A stretch of 64,000 nt of DNA. It comes from Actinomycetes bacterium. Lineage in GTDB: Bacteria; Actinomycetota; Acidimicrobiia; Acidimicrobiales; Ilumatobacteraceae. Numbering within the stretch: the stretch's first letter is position 1; the number at the start of each line of letters is the position of its first letter. The notes under the pieces are model-generated. The model searched no databases, had not been told where the DNA came from, and saw only the letters and a list, made by a program, of their open reading frames with translations. The translations under genes were made by a program, and so were the position numbers. The stretch spans positions 1 to 64,000 of the forward strand of contig JAIXWJ010000074.1 in assembly GCA_027491335.1 (NCBI GenBank), given 5' to 3'. Below are positions 9,127 to 17,895 of this stretch, one piece after another.

Positions 9127-10058
9127 GATGTGCTCTCGATTCTTTTCGCGGGCACGTCGCCGACGAACGCGCGATCGGTTCTATGGACGCGAAATCCGAG
9201 GTTGCCGTACAGGCGCATGGCCGCGTCGTTGTCGGCATCGACGAAGAGCATGGCCGTGGTGACACCGCGTTCGGTGAGATTCACGAGTCCGGACACCACC
9301 ATGGACCGCCCGAGGCCACGACCGGCGTGAACGGGATCGACGGCGATGACGTAGATCTCGCCGAGCACCGGGTCGGTGTCGCGGTGAACCTTGGTCCAAC
9401 AGAAGCCCGCCATCGATCCATCGATCTCGTGGATGACGAATCCTTCGGGTTCGAACCATGGTTGCGACATGCGGGCACTCAGCGTGGCCTCGTCCCACCC
9501 GCCCTGTTCGGGGTGATGCGCGAAGGCGCGGTTGTTGAGTTCGAGCCAGGCGTGTTCGTCGCGGCCCTTCACGAACGCGCGAACGGCGACGGCATCGGCC
9601 GCGTCGGCCACCGACAACGGCAACGAGCGGCGCATCTGATGAAGCGTGCGCCCGGGGGACAGACCGACATCGGCGGCCACTTGCTCGTGTCCGATGGTGG
9701 GCTCGAACACCCACCAATGAACGTGTCCGCCGCCGTTGCGAGCCACCTCATCGAGGGCGGCCGACAACAACTCCGGGCCGATGAGGTGCATCTCGTAACG
9801 ATGGTGCGGATGCACGACCAGCTCCACGGAGTAGGACTCGTTGCCTTTGCTGATTTGGGCGTACGCCACGGGGTGGTCGTGGCCCGGCTCCCACGCCACC
9901 AGACCGGCGAAGCCTTCGCGGCCGCCATCGACGAGGTCGAGCCACAGATGATCGGAGAGGGGACGGTGTCCGTCGGCGCGTTCGGCGTCACGCAGCAAGT
10001 CCCGAACGACCTGCACGTCATCGGGTCGCATCTGACGCTTGATGTCGAGAACCCTCAC
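9123..10058 (-). CDS. mshD: Mycothiol synthase (MshD)
   Basis: A 311-residue protein made of two GNAT domains. The first is degenerate; the second carries the acetyl-CoA loop in VIAVDPVHAGRGLGRSMV, and the C-terminal substrate region reads GFRVHRTDRAF. It acetylates Cys-GlcN-Ins, the last step of mycothiol synthesis, and is restricted to Actinobacteria, so it supports the taxonomic assignment. It starts at GTG 10058 with TAGGCT 6 bases upstream. Its promoter faces that of nth; the two -10 elements (10065-10070 and 10079-10084) are only 8 bases apart. Confidence 0.88.
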   Translation of the reverse strand: MRVLDIKRQMRPDDVQVVRDLLRDAERADGHRPLSDHLWLDLVDGGREGFAGLVAWEPGHDHPVAYAQISKGNESYSVELVVHPHHRYEMHLIGPELLSAALDEVARNGGGHVHWWVFEPTIGHEQVAADVGLSPGRTLHQMRRSLPLSVADAADAVAVRAFVKGRDEHAWLELNNRAFAHHPEQGGWDEATLSARMSQPWFEPEGFVIHEIDGSMAGFCWTKVHRDTDPVLGEIYVIAVDPVHAGRGLGRSMVVSGLVNLTERGVTTAMLFVDADNDAAMRLYGNLGFRVHRTDRAFVGDVPAKRIESTS

Positions 10059-10090
10059 CGCGTCAGCCTACCGCTGGCTACTCTCGGGTC

Positions 10091-10894
10091 ATGGCGGCCA
10101 AGAAGTCACCCAAGATCGACCCGAAGGCCCAAACCGTCGAGGTGGCGCGTCGCTTGGCGATCTCGTTTCCCGAGGTGATCTGCGAACTCGATCATCGCAA
10201 TGCCTTCGAGTTGTTGTCGGCCACCATCCTGTCGGCGCAATGCACCGATGCACGGGTGAACATGGTGACGCCAGCGCTCTTCGCGCGATATCCGGATCCG
10301 TGGTCGTTGGCGAGCGCCGATGTGAGCGAGTTGGAAGGCATCATCCGTTCCACGGGCTTCTACGCGAGCAAGGCCAAGAATCTCATGGGGATGGCGTCGG
10401 AGTTGGTGGAGCGTTTCGACGGTGAGGTGCCAAGCGATCTGGACGATCTCGTCACGCTTCCGGGTGTCGGACGCAAGACCGGCAACGTGGTGCGCAGTGT
10501 GGTGTTCGATCTACCCGGATTGCCGGTGGACACCCACGTGGGACGACTCTCGCGACGACTCGGTCTGACCAAGCACGAGGATCCGGTGAAGGTCGAGTTG
10601 CAACTGAACGATTACCTGCCCGGGTCGGAGTGGGGTCCGTTCAGTCTGCGACTCATCCTGCACGGCCGTCGCGTGTGCGACGCTCGCAAACCCAAGTGTG
10701 ACGAATGTTCGATGGCCGACATCTGTCCGTCGGCTGGTGTGCCGGTGACCGCGCCGACAACGAAGCGACCGGCATCGTCGAAGAAGACACCGGCGAAGAA
10801 GACACCGGCGAAGAAAGTCGTTGCGAAGACGCCGGCGAAGAAAGTCGTTACGAAGAAAGCAGTTGCGAAGAAAGCCGCTCCGAAGAAGAAGTAG
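10091..10894 (+). CDS. nth: Endonuclease III with Lys/Ala/Pro-rich tail
   Basis: A base-excision-repair DNA glycosylase/AP lyase for oxidised pyrimidines. The helix-hairpin-helix LPGVGRKTGN contains catalytic Lys129, with Asp147 in VDTHV; the [4Fe-4S] ligands Cys196, Cys203, Cys206 and Cys212 show the exact C-X6-C-X2-C-X5-C spacing. After residue 216 comes a 50-residue basic tail of repeated (A)KKTPAKK-like units resembling histone H1 tails, encoded by internal near-repeats. TACTCT lies 6 bases before the ATG, so the mRNA is probably leaderless. Confidence 0.95.
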   Translation: MAAKKSPKIDPKAQTVEVARRLAISFPEVICELDHRNAFELLSATILSAQCTDARVNMVTPALFARYPDPWSLASADVSELEGIIRSTGFYASKAKNLMGMASELVERFDGEVPSDLDDLVTLPGVGRKTGNVVRSVVFDLPGLPVDTHVGRLSRRLGLTKHEDPVKVELQLNDYLPGSEWGPFSLRLILHGRRVCDARKPKCDECSMADICPSAGVPVTAPTTKRPASSKKTPAKKTPAKKVVAKTPAKKVVTKKAVAKKAAPKKK

Positions 10895-10920
10895 GCCCGA
10901 CGACGAAAGTGCGGGGCGAC

Positions 10921-11127
10921 TCAGCCGGCGATGCGGTTCGCCCGCATCAGGGCGCGCTGAGCGGTGCGCAAGGCGCGTTCGGCCTCATGAATGGCCGACA
11001 CCAGGTCGTCGTGCTGCTCACCCAAGTTGCCCGCACGCAACTCGGCGACCCGTTCCTGATACCGCGCGGTGCCCTCGGCCATCACGGCGAGTTCGGCGGC
11101 GATGGTGGAGAGGTCCTTGTTGCTCAC
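10921..11127 (-). CDS. Small helical protein of unknown function
   Basis: A 68-residue protein starting at GTG 11127, with TAGGGT exactly 6 bases upstream on the minus strand. That promoter match and compact placement between nth and hisC support it as a real gene. The sequence is almost wholly amphipathic helix (AELAVMAEGTARYQERVAEL, then AIHEAERALRTAQRALMRA), so a short coiled-coil or helical hairpin is likely. It lacks cysteines, membrane segments and any motif I recognise. It converges with nth, 26 bases away. Confidence 0.6.
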   Translation of the reverse strand: MSNKDLSTIAAELAVMAEGTARYQERVAELRAGNLGEQHDDLVSAIHEAERALRTAQRALMRANRIAG

Positions 11128-11181
11128 GACGTCACCCTACGGCGAGCCACCGGCACCGCCCCACGGAGTGTCCGGCCAAAA

Positions 11182-11200
11182 CCCTCGGAGTCGCCGAGGG
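11182..11200. promoter_or_regulatory. Inverted repeat near the -35 region of hisC
   Basis: Perfect 7-bp arms CCCTCGG and CCGAGGG are separated by 5 bases. The repeat ends 9 bases before the hisC -10 hexamer TAGCCT (11210-11215), so it covers the expected -35 region. This position fits an operator rather than a terminator, since no T-run follows. The binding protein is unknown. Confidence 0.4.
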
Positions 11201-11223
11201 CGGGTTCGGTAGCCTCAGGAGTC

Positions 11224-12285
11224 GTGACCCGAGTGCCCGTCCGCGACGATCTGTCCGCATTGGAGGGCTACCACTCGCCCCAGGTCACCGTCGACGTTCG
11301 CCTCAACACCAACGAGGCCCCGGTTGGTCCTCCGGCGGCGTTTCGCGACGCATTGGCCGCCGAGATGTCGCGCATCGACTGGAATCGGTACCCGGATCGC
11401 GCGGCCACCGCTCTGCGCACGGCGATCGGCGCACTCCACGATGTCGGGCCCGATCAGATCTTCGTCGCCAACGGCAGCAACGAGGTGTTGCAGACGGTGC
11501 TGCTCACGTTCGCCGGGCCGGGCCGCACGGTGGCCACGTTCGAGCCCACCTATCAGTTGCACGGCCACATCGCCCGCATCACCGGGGCCACGGTGGTCGA
11601 GGGAGAGCGCGCCGCCGACTTCAGCATCGACATGAACGAGGTGCGACGCGTCGTCGCGCAGGCGCGACCGAACGTCACGTTCCTGTGCTCGCCGAACAAT
11701 CCGACCGGGGGAGTGGATTCGCCGTCGGTGGTGAGCGAAGTGCTCGCTTTGTCGCCCGGATTGCTCGTGGTCGACGAGGCCTACGGACAGTTCGCCGATT
11801 GGTCCGCCGTCGATCTGGTGGACGAGGAGACGCCACTGGTGGTGTCGCGAACCTTCTCCAAGACCTGGAGCATGGCGGCGGCACGCTTGGGTTACTTGGT
11901 GGGCCCGCGTTGGCTGGTGGCCGAACTCGACAAGGTCGTGTTGCCGTATCACCTCGACGCCACCAAGCAGATCGCCGGCACCCTCGCCGTGCGGTACCTC
12001 GACGAGATGAACGAACGCGTCCGCTCGATCGTGTCCGAGCGCGAGCGTGTCATGACGGCGCTGCGCTCGCTCGACGTCGACGTCTTCGACAGCGGGGCGA
12101 ACTTCGTGTTGTTCCGTCCCCGCAGCATCAGCGGTCGCGCGGTGTGGCAGGGATTGCTCGATCGCAGCGTCCTCATTCGCGATTGCTCGGGCTGGCCTCG
12201 TTTGGCCGATTGTTTGCGCGTCACCATCGGCACGCCCGCCGAGGACGATCGTTTCTTGTCCGCCATCACGGAGGTTTTGTCATGA
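11224..12285 (+). CDS. hisC: Histidinol-phosphate aminotransferase
   Basis: A PLP enzyme converting imidazole-acetol phosphate to histidinol phosphate. 353 residues; the PLP lysine is Lys213 in TFSKTWS, and FLCSPNNPTGG and the aspartate in VVDEAYGQF are conserved. The start is GTG 11224, with TAGCCT 8 bases upstream and a CAGGAG purine stretch just before it; upstream in-frame sequence is not conserved-looking. It is the first gene of the hisC-B-H-A-F-mmuM run; its stop overlaps hisB (ATGA). Confidence 0.93.
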   Translation: MTRVPVRDDLSALEGYHSPQVTVDVRLNTNEAPVGPPAAFRDALAAEMSRIDWNRYPDRAATALRTAIGALHDVGPDQIFVANGSNEVLQTVLLTFAGPGRTVATFEPTYQLHGHIARITGATVVEGERAADFSIDMNEVRRVVAQARPNVTFLCSPNNPTGGVDSPSVVSEVLALSPGLLVVDEAYGQFADWSAVDLVDEETPLVVSRTFSKTWSMAAARLGYLVGPRWLVAELDKVVLPYHLDATKQIAGTLAVRYLDEMNERVRSIVSERERVMTALRSLDVDVFDSGANFVLFRPRSISGRAVWQGLLDRSVLIRDCSGWPRLADCLRVTIGTPAEDDRFLSAITEVLS

Positions 12286-12872
12286 GTCGTCGCGCCCAAC
12301 GCAGTCGCACCACCGCCGAGACCAGCATCGAGTTGTCCGTGGACCTCGATGGTTCGGGTCGCACCGAGGTGTCCACGGGTATTCCGTTCTACGACCACAT
12401 GCTGTCGCAGGTGGGCAAGCACGGTGGTTTCGACCTCTCGATCGCGGCCAAGGGTGACATCCACATCGACACGCACCACACGGTCGAGGACGTGGCCATC
12501 ACGCTAGGAGAAGCGGTTCGCGAGGCCTTGGGCGACAAGGCCGGGGTGCGTCGATTCGCCAGTGGCTTGTATCCCTTGGATGAGGCCTTGGTGGAGATCG
12601 CCCTCGACTTGTCGGGACGCCCGTTCGTGGTGTGGGACGTCACCATGCCCGAGTGCCTGCCGTTGGGTAACCCGGCCTTCGATCCGCAGTTGGCCGAACA
12701 CGCCGTGTCGTCGTTCGCCACCTCGGCGGGTGTCACCTTGCACGTCACCTTGAAGCACGGCACGAACGTGCACCACATCGTCGAGGCCGTCTTCAAGGGC
12801 CTCGGTCGCTGTCTGCGCGACGCGGTGCGCATCGAGGGCGGCGGCGTGCCGTCCACCAAAGGTGTTCTGTGA
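12282..12872 (+). CDS. hisB: Imidazoleglycerol-phosphate dehydratase
   Basis: A 196-residue monofunctional dehydratase with the metal-binding His motifs of the family: FYDHML, DTHHTVED and the second-half HHIVEAVFKG. It catalyses the step before HisC in histidine synthesis. No phosphatase domain is fused, as is usual in Actinobacteria. The ATG overlaps the hisC stop and the TGA overlaps the hisH GTG, both by four bases, implying translational coupling. Confidence 0.95.
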   Translation: MSRRAQRSRTTAETSIELSVDLDGSGRTEVSTGIPFYDHMLSQVGKHGGFDLSIAAKGDIHIDTHHTVEDVAITLGEAVREALGDKAGVRRFASGLYPLDEALVEIALDLSGRPFVVWDVTMPECLPLGNPAFDPQLAEHAVSSFATSAGVTLHVTLKHGTNVHHIVEAVFKGLGRCLRDAVRIEGGGVPSTKGVL

Positions 12873-13504
12873 CGGCACCGCTCATCGCCGTGCTCGACTA
12901 CGGCATCGGCAACCTGCGCTCGGCGGAAAAGGCGTTGCAGAAAGTCGGAGCCGATGCTCGTCTGACGCGCGATCCCGCCCTGGTCGCCGACGCCGATGCG
13001 GTCGTGCTCCCGGGTGTGGGTGCCTTCGGTGCCTGCATGGACGCCCTGCGTGGCGCCGCACTCGAGTCGGTCGTGCACGACGCGGTGGATTCCGGTCGGC
13101 CGTTCCTCGGCATCTGCGTCGGCATGCAGATGTTGTTCGACGACAGTGACGAGAACCCCGATGCGCGGGGGCTCGGTGTCATCCCGGGATCGGTGAGATG
13201 GATTCCGGTCGGCGTGAAGCGCCCGCAGATGCAGTGGAACAAGCTGCGCATCGTGCGACCCGACCCGGTGTTGTCCGGTCCCGAATTGGCCGATGTCGAG
13301 GGCGGACCGTGGGTGTACTTCGTTCACTCCCTCCACGGCGTGCCGCGCGATGGCGACGATGTCGTGGCCACGTGCGAATACGGATCGGATCTCAACGCCG
13401 TGTTTCGTCGTGGCAACGTGGTGGCCACCCAGTTCCACCCCGAGAAGTCCGGTTCTGCGGGGTTGGCGTTGTTGCGCAATTTCGTGAACGGGGTGTCGCG
13501 ATGA
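12869..13504 (+). CDS. hisH: Imidazole glycerol phosphate synthase, glutaminase subunit
   Basis: A 211-residue class I glutamine amidotransferase. The catalytic triad is Cys83 (FLGICVGMQ), His190 and Glu192 (QFHPEKSG). It supplies ammonia to HisF, which is encoded two genes downstream in the same coupled run. It starts at GTG 12869 overlapping the hisB stop (GTGA), and its stop overlaps the ATG of hisA. Confidence 0.95.
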   Translation: MTAPLIAVLDYGIGNLRSAEKALQKVGADARLTRDPALVADADAVVLPGVGAFGACMDALRGAALESVVHDAVDSGRPFLGICVGMQMLFDDSDENPDARGLGVIPGSVRWIPVGVKRPQMQWNKLRIVRPDPVLSGPELADVEGGPWVYFVHSLHGVPRDGDDVVATCEYGSDLNAVFRRGNVVATQFHPEKSGSAGLALLRNFVNGVSR

Positions 13505-14226
13505 GCGTCGACTTGTACCCGGCCATCGACCTTCGGGCCGGCAAGGTGGTGCGCTTGGCCCAGGGTGACTACGCGCGCGAGACCGTGTACGGCGATGATC
13601 CGGTGTCGGTCGCTCTGTCGTTCGCCGACGCCGGTGCGCCGTGGGTGCACATCGTCGATCTCGACGCCGCGCGCACCGGCGACCCGATGAACCGACCCAT
13701 CATCGCTCGGGTGGCGGCCGCGTTGACGGGACGGGCGAATCTTCAGACGGGCGGCGGTGTTCGTTCCGTCTCCGATGCCGAAGAGCTGGCTCGGGCCGGG
13801 GTGTCACGCGTGGTGATGGGGTCGGCCGCCGTGGCCGACCCGGAGTTGGTCGTGGCGGCATCGCGAGTGGTCGACGTGGCCGTGGGGCTCGATCATCGCA
13901 ACGGTGACGTGGCCGTTCATGGTTGGACCGAATCCTCCGGGGTGAACCTCGCCGAAGCGCTCGGGTGGTTCCCGACCGCGCGCGCGTTCGTAATCACCGA
14001 CATCGCCCGGGACGGAATGCTGAACGGGCCCGATGTGGAGGGACTGGCGATGGCGGTGACGTCCACGTCGGTGCCGGTGATCGCGAGCGGTGGAGTGTCC
14101 TCGATCGACGACGTGCTCGCGTTGTCCCGCATCGACGGACTGGGCGGCATCATCACGGGTCGCGCGCTGTACGAGGGTCGCTTCTCCGTGGGCGAAGCGG
14201 TGGACGCATTGCGAGGTGTCGCGTGA
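13501..14226 (+). CDS. hisA: HisA isomerase (possibly bifunctional PriA)
   Basis: A 241-residue (beta/alpha)8 barrel that isomerises ProFAR to PRFAR. The catalytic aspartates are in PAIDLR (Asp10) and ITDIARDGM; the phosphate loops are QTGGGVRS and IASGGVSS. In many Actinobacteria this protein (PriA) also replaces TrpF in tryptophan synthesis. The segment [11 protein letters not shown] and the Trp in HGWTESSG are compatible with that, but no trpF search is possible here, so bifunctionality is only a suggestion. Stop and start codons overlap both neighbours. Confidence 0.92.
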   Translation: MSVDLYPAIDLRAGKVVRLAQGDYARETVYGDDPVSVALSFADAGAPWVHIVDLDAARTGDPMNRPIIARVAAALTGRANLQTGGGVRSVSDAEELARAGVSRVVMGSAAVADPELVVAASRVVDVAVGLDHRNGDVAVHGWTESSGVNLAEALGWFPTARAFVITDIARDGMLNGPDVEGLAMAVTSTSVPVIASGGVSSIDDVLALSRIDGLGGIITGRALYEGRFSVGEAVDALRGVA

Positions 14227-14993
14227 AGGTCGCTCGAGTGATCCCGTGTCTCGACGTCACCAACGGTCGCGTCGTGAAGGGCACCAACTTCGTCGATTTG
14301 CGCGACGCCGGTGATCCGGTGGAGTTGGCCGCCCGTTACGACGCCGAGGGTGCCGACGAGTTGGTGTTCCTCGACATCACGGCCAGCAGCGATGGTCGCG
14401 AAACGATGGTGGACATGGTGTCGCGCACCGCCGAGCAGGTCTTCATTCCGTTCACGGTCGGTGGCGGAATTCGCGCGGTCGAGGACGCGCGCCGCATGTT
14501 GCGCGCCGGAGCGGACAAGGTGAGCGTGAACACCTCGGCGGTCCAGAATCCCGAACTCATCACCGCCATCGCGAGCGAGTTCGGCAGTCAGTGCGTGGTG
14601 TGCGCCATCGATGCCAAGCGTCGCGGCGACGATCCGTCGCGTTTCGAGGTGTACCTGCACGGCGGACGCACGCCGACGGGTCTCGACGTGGTGGAGTGGG
14701 CGGCGCGGGCCGCTTCGTTGGGTGCCGGTGAGATCCTGCTCACCTCCATGGATCGCGACGGCACCAAGGAGGGTTTCGACCTGGATCTCACCCGTCGCGT
14801 CTCCGACGCGGTGGGAGTGCCCGTGATCGCGTCGGGCGGAGTGGGCACGTTGCGTCACATGGTGGAGGGCGTCACGATCGGTGGCGCCGATGCGGTGTTG
14901 GCGGCCTCGATCTTCCACTTCCGGGAATTCACCATCGCCGAGACCAAAGCCGCCATGGCCGAGGCCGGTGTCATCGTGCGTCCGGTCGGGTGA
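14223..14993 (+). CDS. hisF: Imidazole glycerol phosphate synthase, cyclase subunit
   Basis: A 256-residue (beta/alpha)8 barrel that forms imidazole glycerol phosphate and AICAR from PRFAR, using ammonia from HisH. Catalytic Asp residues are in [14 protein letters not shown] and TSMDRDGTK; phosphate loops FTVGGGIR and IASGGVGT are present. It starts at GTG 14223 overlapping the hisA stop (GTGA); an upstream extension in the same frame lies inside hisA and is not used. Confidence 0.95.
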   Translation: MKVARVIPCLDVTNGRVVKGTNFVDLRDAGDPVELAARYDAEGADELVFLDITASSDGRETMVDMVSRTAEQVFIPFTVGGGIRAVEDARRMLRAGADKVSVNTSAVQNPELITAIASEFGSQCVVCAIDAKRRGDDPSRFEVYLHGGRTPTGLDVVEWAARAASLGAGEILLTSMDRDGTKEGFDLDLTRRVSDAVGVPVIASGGVGTLRHMVEGVTIGGADAVLAASIFHFREFTIAETKAAMAEAGVIVRPVG

Positions 14994-15880
14994 CGATGGG
15001 AGTCACGATCCTCGACGGTGGACTCTCCACCGCGCTCGAGGAAGTGGGAGCGAACATCGGAGGTCCGTTGTGGACCGCGCGGGCGGTGCTCGAGTCTCCC
15101 GACCTGCTCGAAGAAGCGCATCGTCGTTTCGTGAGCGCGGGATCCGCCGTGATCACCACGGCCAGCTATCAGTGCGGAGCTCGCGAGTTCGCCCGGTTGG
15201 GTCTGAGCGAATCCGAGGCCCGTCGCGCGTTGACGTCGACGGTCGACGTCGCTCGGCGCGCCACGGCGGGAACCGATGTTCTGGTGGCGGCATCCGTCGG
15301 GCCCTTCGGAGCGGTTCGGGCCGATGGAAGCGAGTACACGGGTCGTTACGACGTGTCCTGGGAGGTCGTAGAGCGGTACCACCGGGAAAAGCTGGAGGTG
15401 TTGGTGGATGCCGGGGCTGATCTGTTCGCGGTGGAGACCATTCCGTTGGCCGCCGAAGCTCGCTCGATCGCGGCGATCCTCGAGGACCTCGGTGCTCCGC
15501 CGGCATGGTTCAGTTTCGGCGTGGTGTCACCGACCGTCACGTACGGCGGCGACGAGGTGGGTGCGGCGGTGTCGGCGGTGGCCGGATACGCGCGACTCAT
15601 GGCCGTGGGAGCGAACTGCTCTCATCCGGACGTGATCGACGAGGTGATCGACGTCGTGCGCGCCAACGCAGGCGACGTTTCTCTCGTCGCCTATCCGAAT
15701 CTCGGGCGTTCATGGAACGCCGAGACACGGCAGTGGGCGGGCGACGTCAGTGATCCCTTCGCTCCGGACCGCATCGCCGACTGGACGCGTCGGGGCGTGT
15801 CGATGATCGGCGGATGCTGTGGGGTGGGGCCGGCCGACATCGCACGCCTCGTTGCCACGGTGACGCCCTCGGTGGCGTAA
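14990..15880 (+). CDS. mmuM: Homocysteine S-methyltransferase-family protein
   Basis: A 296-residue barrel with the zinc cysteines of the family: one in GANCSHPD and a pair in GGCCGVGP near the C-terminus. The N-terminal [14 protein letters not shown] motif is typical of YagD/MmuM enzymes, which methylate homocysteine from S-methylmethionine or SAM. The start is GTG 14990, overlapping the hisF stop (GTGA); ATG 14996 is the alternative. Coupling to hisF is unusual for function but clear in sequence. Its stop TAA (15878-15880) is also the first half of the -10 element of the next gene. Confidence 0.83.
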   Translation: MTMGVTILDGGLSTALEEVGANIGGPLWTARAVLESPDLLEEAHRRFVSAGSAVITTASYQCGAREFARLGLSESEARRALTSTVDVARRATAGTDVLVAASVGPFGAVRADGSEYTGRYDVSWEVVERYHREKLEVLVDAGADLFAVETIPLAAEARSIAAILEDLGAPPAWFSFGVVSPTVTYGGDEVGAAVSAVAGYARLMAVGANCSHPDVIDEVIDVVRANAGDVSLVAYPNLGRSWNAETRQWAGDVSDPFAPDRIADWTRRGVSMIGGCCGVGPADIARLVATVTPSVA

Positions 15881-15889
15881 CGTCCGGGC

Positions 15890-16891
15890 ATGACCACGCC
15901 CGCATCGTTCACGCCCAATCCGAAAATGGAATACCGACGCCTCGGTCGCAGCGGATTGAAGGTGTCGGTGCTGTCGTTCGGAAGTTGGGTCACCTTCGAC
16001 ACGCAGATGAAGGACGACACGGCGCGCGACTGCATGCAGCGCGCGTGGGATGCCGGATGCAACTTCTTCGACAACGCCGAGGCCTACGCCGGTGGCGAGA
16101 GCGAGGCCATCATGGGTCGCGTCATCGCCGACCTCGGTTGGCGACGTCAGGACTACGTGTTGTCGACGAAAGTCTTCTGGGGTATCGACGGCAACGTGCC
16201 CAACATGAACAACACGCTGAATCGGAAATACCTGCATCACTCCATCGAGGGTTGTCTCGATCGACTGCAGGTCGACTTCGTGGATTTGTTGTTCTGTCAT
16301 CGGGCCGATCCCAACACCCCTCTGGAGGAGACGGTGTGGGCGATGAGCGATCTCGTCGATCGTGGCAAGGTGTTGTACTGGGGAACGAGCGAATGGACCG
16401 CGGACGAGATTCGGGCCGCGTGGGAGATCGCGGAGCGCCACCATCTGCACAAGCCGGTCATGGAGCAGCCGCAATACAACATGCTCGAGCGTCGTCGCGT
16501 CGAGGTGGAGTACAAGCGCCTGTACGAGGACATCGGGCTCGGCACCACCATCTGGAGTCCGTTGGCATCGGGCGTGTTGACGGGCAAGTACGTGGACGGA
16601 GTGCCGGGCGATTCGCGCGCCGCCTTGCCCGGTTACTCGTGGTTGGCCGAGCGTCTCACCAGCGCGGCAACGCAGGAGAAAGTGAAGCGTTTGCTTCCCA
16701 TCGCCGATCGACTCGGTTGCAGCTTGGCTCAGATGTCGTTGGCTTGGTGCACCAAGAATCCCAACGTTTCCACGGTGATCACCGGTGCGAGCAAGGCCTC
16801 GCAGGTGACCGAGAACTTCGGTGCTCTCGACGTGATCGACGCGCTCACGCCCGACGTGATGGCCGAGATCAAGTCGGCGTTGAAGGGCTGA
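15890..16891 (+). CDS. Aldo/keto reductase, Kv-beta-like subfamily
   Basis: A 333-residue NADPH-dependent oxidoreductase of the AKR superfamily. The catalytic tetrad regions are visible: FFDNAEAY (Asp, Tyr), LSTKVFWG (Lys) and LLFCHRAD (His). QPQYNMLER and the C-terminal cofactor site [11 protein letters not shown] match the voltage-gated K-channel beta / YghZ-like subgroup. Substrate unknown. TAACGT lies 6 bases before ATG 15890 and includes the stop codon of the previous gene. The 3' end overlaps the convergent hydrolase by 23 bases. Confidence 0.85.
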   Translation: MTTPASFTPNPKMEYRRLGRSGLKVSVLSFGSWVTFDTQMKDDTARDCMQRAWDAGCNFFDNAEAYAGGESEAIMGRVIADLGWRRQDYVLSTKVFWGIDGNVPNMNNTLNRKYLHHSIEGCLDRLQVDFVDLLFCHRADPNTPLEETVWAMSDLVDRGKVLYWGTSEWTADEIRAAWEIAERHHLHKPVMEQPQYNMLERRRVEVEYKRLYEDIGLGTTIWSPLASGVLTGKYVDGVPGDSRAALPGYSWLAERLTSAATQEKVKRLLPIADRLGCSLAQMSLAWCTKNPNVSTVITGASKASQVTENFGALDVIDALTPDVMAEIKSALKG

Positions 16892-17504
16892 AACCCTCGA
16901 GAAATCCGACCGCGTTCTCGACGACCATTCCCAGTCGACCCTGGAGGAAGTGGTCGGTTCCCGAGACCTCCACGATCGAGATGCTCGGCCATTCTTGCGA
17001 TCGTTCGCGAGCCCGACCCGGGGGACAGAACTGGTCGTGTTCGGGAACGAGGAGCATCTTTGGTCGAGGATCGCGGCCGGCCAGAACCGTCGCACCCTCG
17101 GCGAGTGGAGGGGCGACGGCGATCCATCCCGACACGCGCGGTTCCACCACGTTCATGGCCACGATCGAGCCGAACGAGTAGCCGATCACCCAGATGTCGT
17201 CGTTGAACGGGGCCAGGAAGTCGATGGCCGCCGCCACGTCCAGACGTTCCGAGTCTCCGTCGTCGTGTTCGCCCCCACTTCCACCGGCTCCACGGAAGTC
17301 GAAACGGACGGTGTGGAAGCCGCGCTCGGGAAGAGCACGAAACACGGCGTCGACCACCGGGTTGAATCGGTCGCCGCCGTAGAGGGGGTGGGGGTGGGCC
17401 AGAACGACGCCGCCCCGTATCGGTCGATCGACGACGGCGGTGGCGATATCGGCCGCGATCGGGACGCCGTCGATGGTGGTGAGGGTCACGGTTTCGATCG
17501 ACAC
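16869..17504 (-). CDS. Alpha/beta hydrolase (COG2945-like)
   Basis: A 211-residue hydrolase with the nucleophile elbow GYSFGS, oxyanion region [24 protein letters not shown] and a C-terminal His in SGTDHFLQG. These match small prokaryotic dienelactone-hydrolase-like proteins. Substrate unknown. The GTG at 17504 is chosen because TACCGT lies 7 bases upstream and the conserved domain starts there; longer in-frame extensions run into the divergent groES-like gene. Confidence 0.75.
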   Translation of the reverse strand: MSIETVTLTTIDGVPIAADIATAVVDRPIRGGVVLAHPHPLYGGDRFNPVVDAVFRALPERGFHTVRFDFRGAGGSGGEHDDGDSERLDVAAAIDFLAPFNDDIWVIGYSFGSIVAMNVVEPRVSGWIAVAPPLAEGATVLAGRDPRPKMLLVPEHDQFCPPGRARERSQEWPSISIVEVSGTDHFLQGRLGMVVENAVGFLEGFSPSTPT

Positions 17505-17511
17505 GAAAGTG

Positions 17512-17521
17512 ACGGTACCGT
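17512..17521. promoter_or_regulatory. Palindromic bidirectional -10 element
   Basis: ACGGTACCGT is a perfect 10-bp palindrome. Read rightwards it gives TACCGT ending 8 bases before GTG 17530; read leftwards it gives TACCGT ending 7 bases before GTG 17504. Both distances fall within the local leaderless-promoter range (6-9), so one symmetric element probably drives both divergent genes from overlapping -10 sites. Confidence 0.6.
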
Positions 17522-17529
17522 GCTCGATC

Positions 17530-17889
17530 GTGGCCGACAGCAAGGACAAGCCCAAGAAGACCGAGGCACTGGATGCGGACAAGTTGCCCATCAAGATGCT
17601 CAACGATCGCCTGCTGGTCAAAATCCCCGATCGCGACGGTGAGCGCCGCAGTTCGGGCGGAATCCTGATCCCCGCCACGGCCCAGATTTCCAAGCGCCTC
17701 GTGTGGGCCGAGGTCGTGGCCCTCGGCCAGAACGTGCGCAGCGCCGAGGTGGGGGACCGGGTGCTGTTCAGCCCCGAGGATCGCTACGAGGTGGAAGTGG
17801 GCGGCTCGGACTACATCATGTTGCGAGAGCGCGACATCCATGCCGTGGCCGCCAGTCGAATCGACGGGCACACGGGCCTGTATCTCTGA
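17530..17889 (+). CDS. Divergent GroES-like co-chaperonin
   Basis: A 119-residue protein with the Cpn10 fold signature: MLNDRLLVKIPD, then SSGGILIPATAQ, AEVVALGQ, GDRVLFSP and the C-terminal ILRERDI-like MLRERDIHAV. Compared with classical 95-100-residue GroES it has a charged N-terminal extension of about 20 residues and a mobile loop without the usual KPQEG-type segment. No groEL is nearby, so it may be a paralogue that replaces or modulates GroES, or works alone. It starts at GTG 17530. Confidence 0.78.
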   Translation: MADSKDKPKKTEALDADKLPIKMLNDRLLVKIPDRDGERRSSGGILIPATAQISKRLVWAEVVALGQNVRSAEVGDRVLFSPEDRYEVEVGGSDYIMLRERDIHAVAASRIDGHTGLYL

Positions 17890-17895
17890 CAGAGT

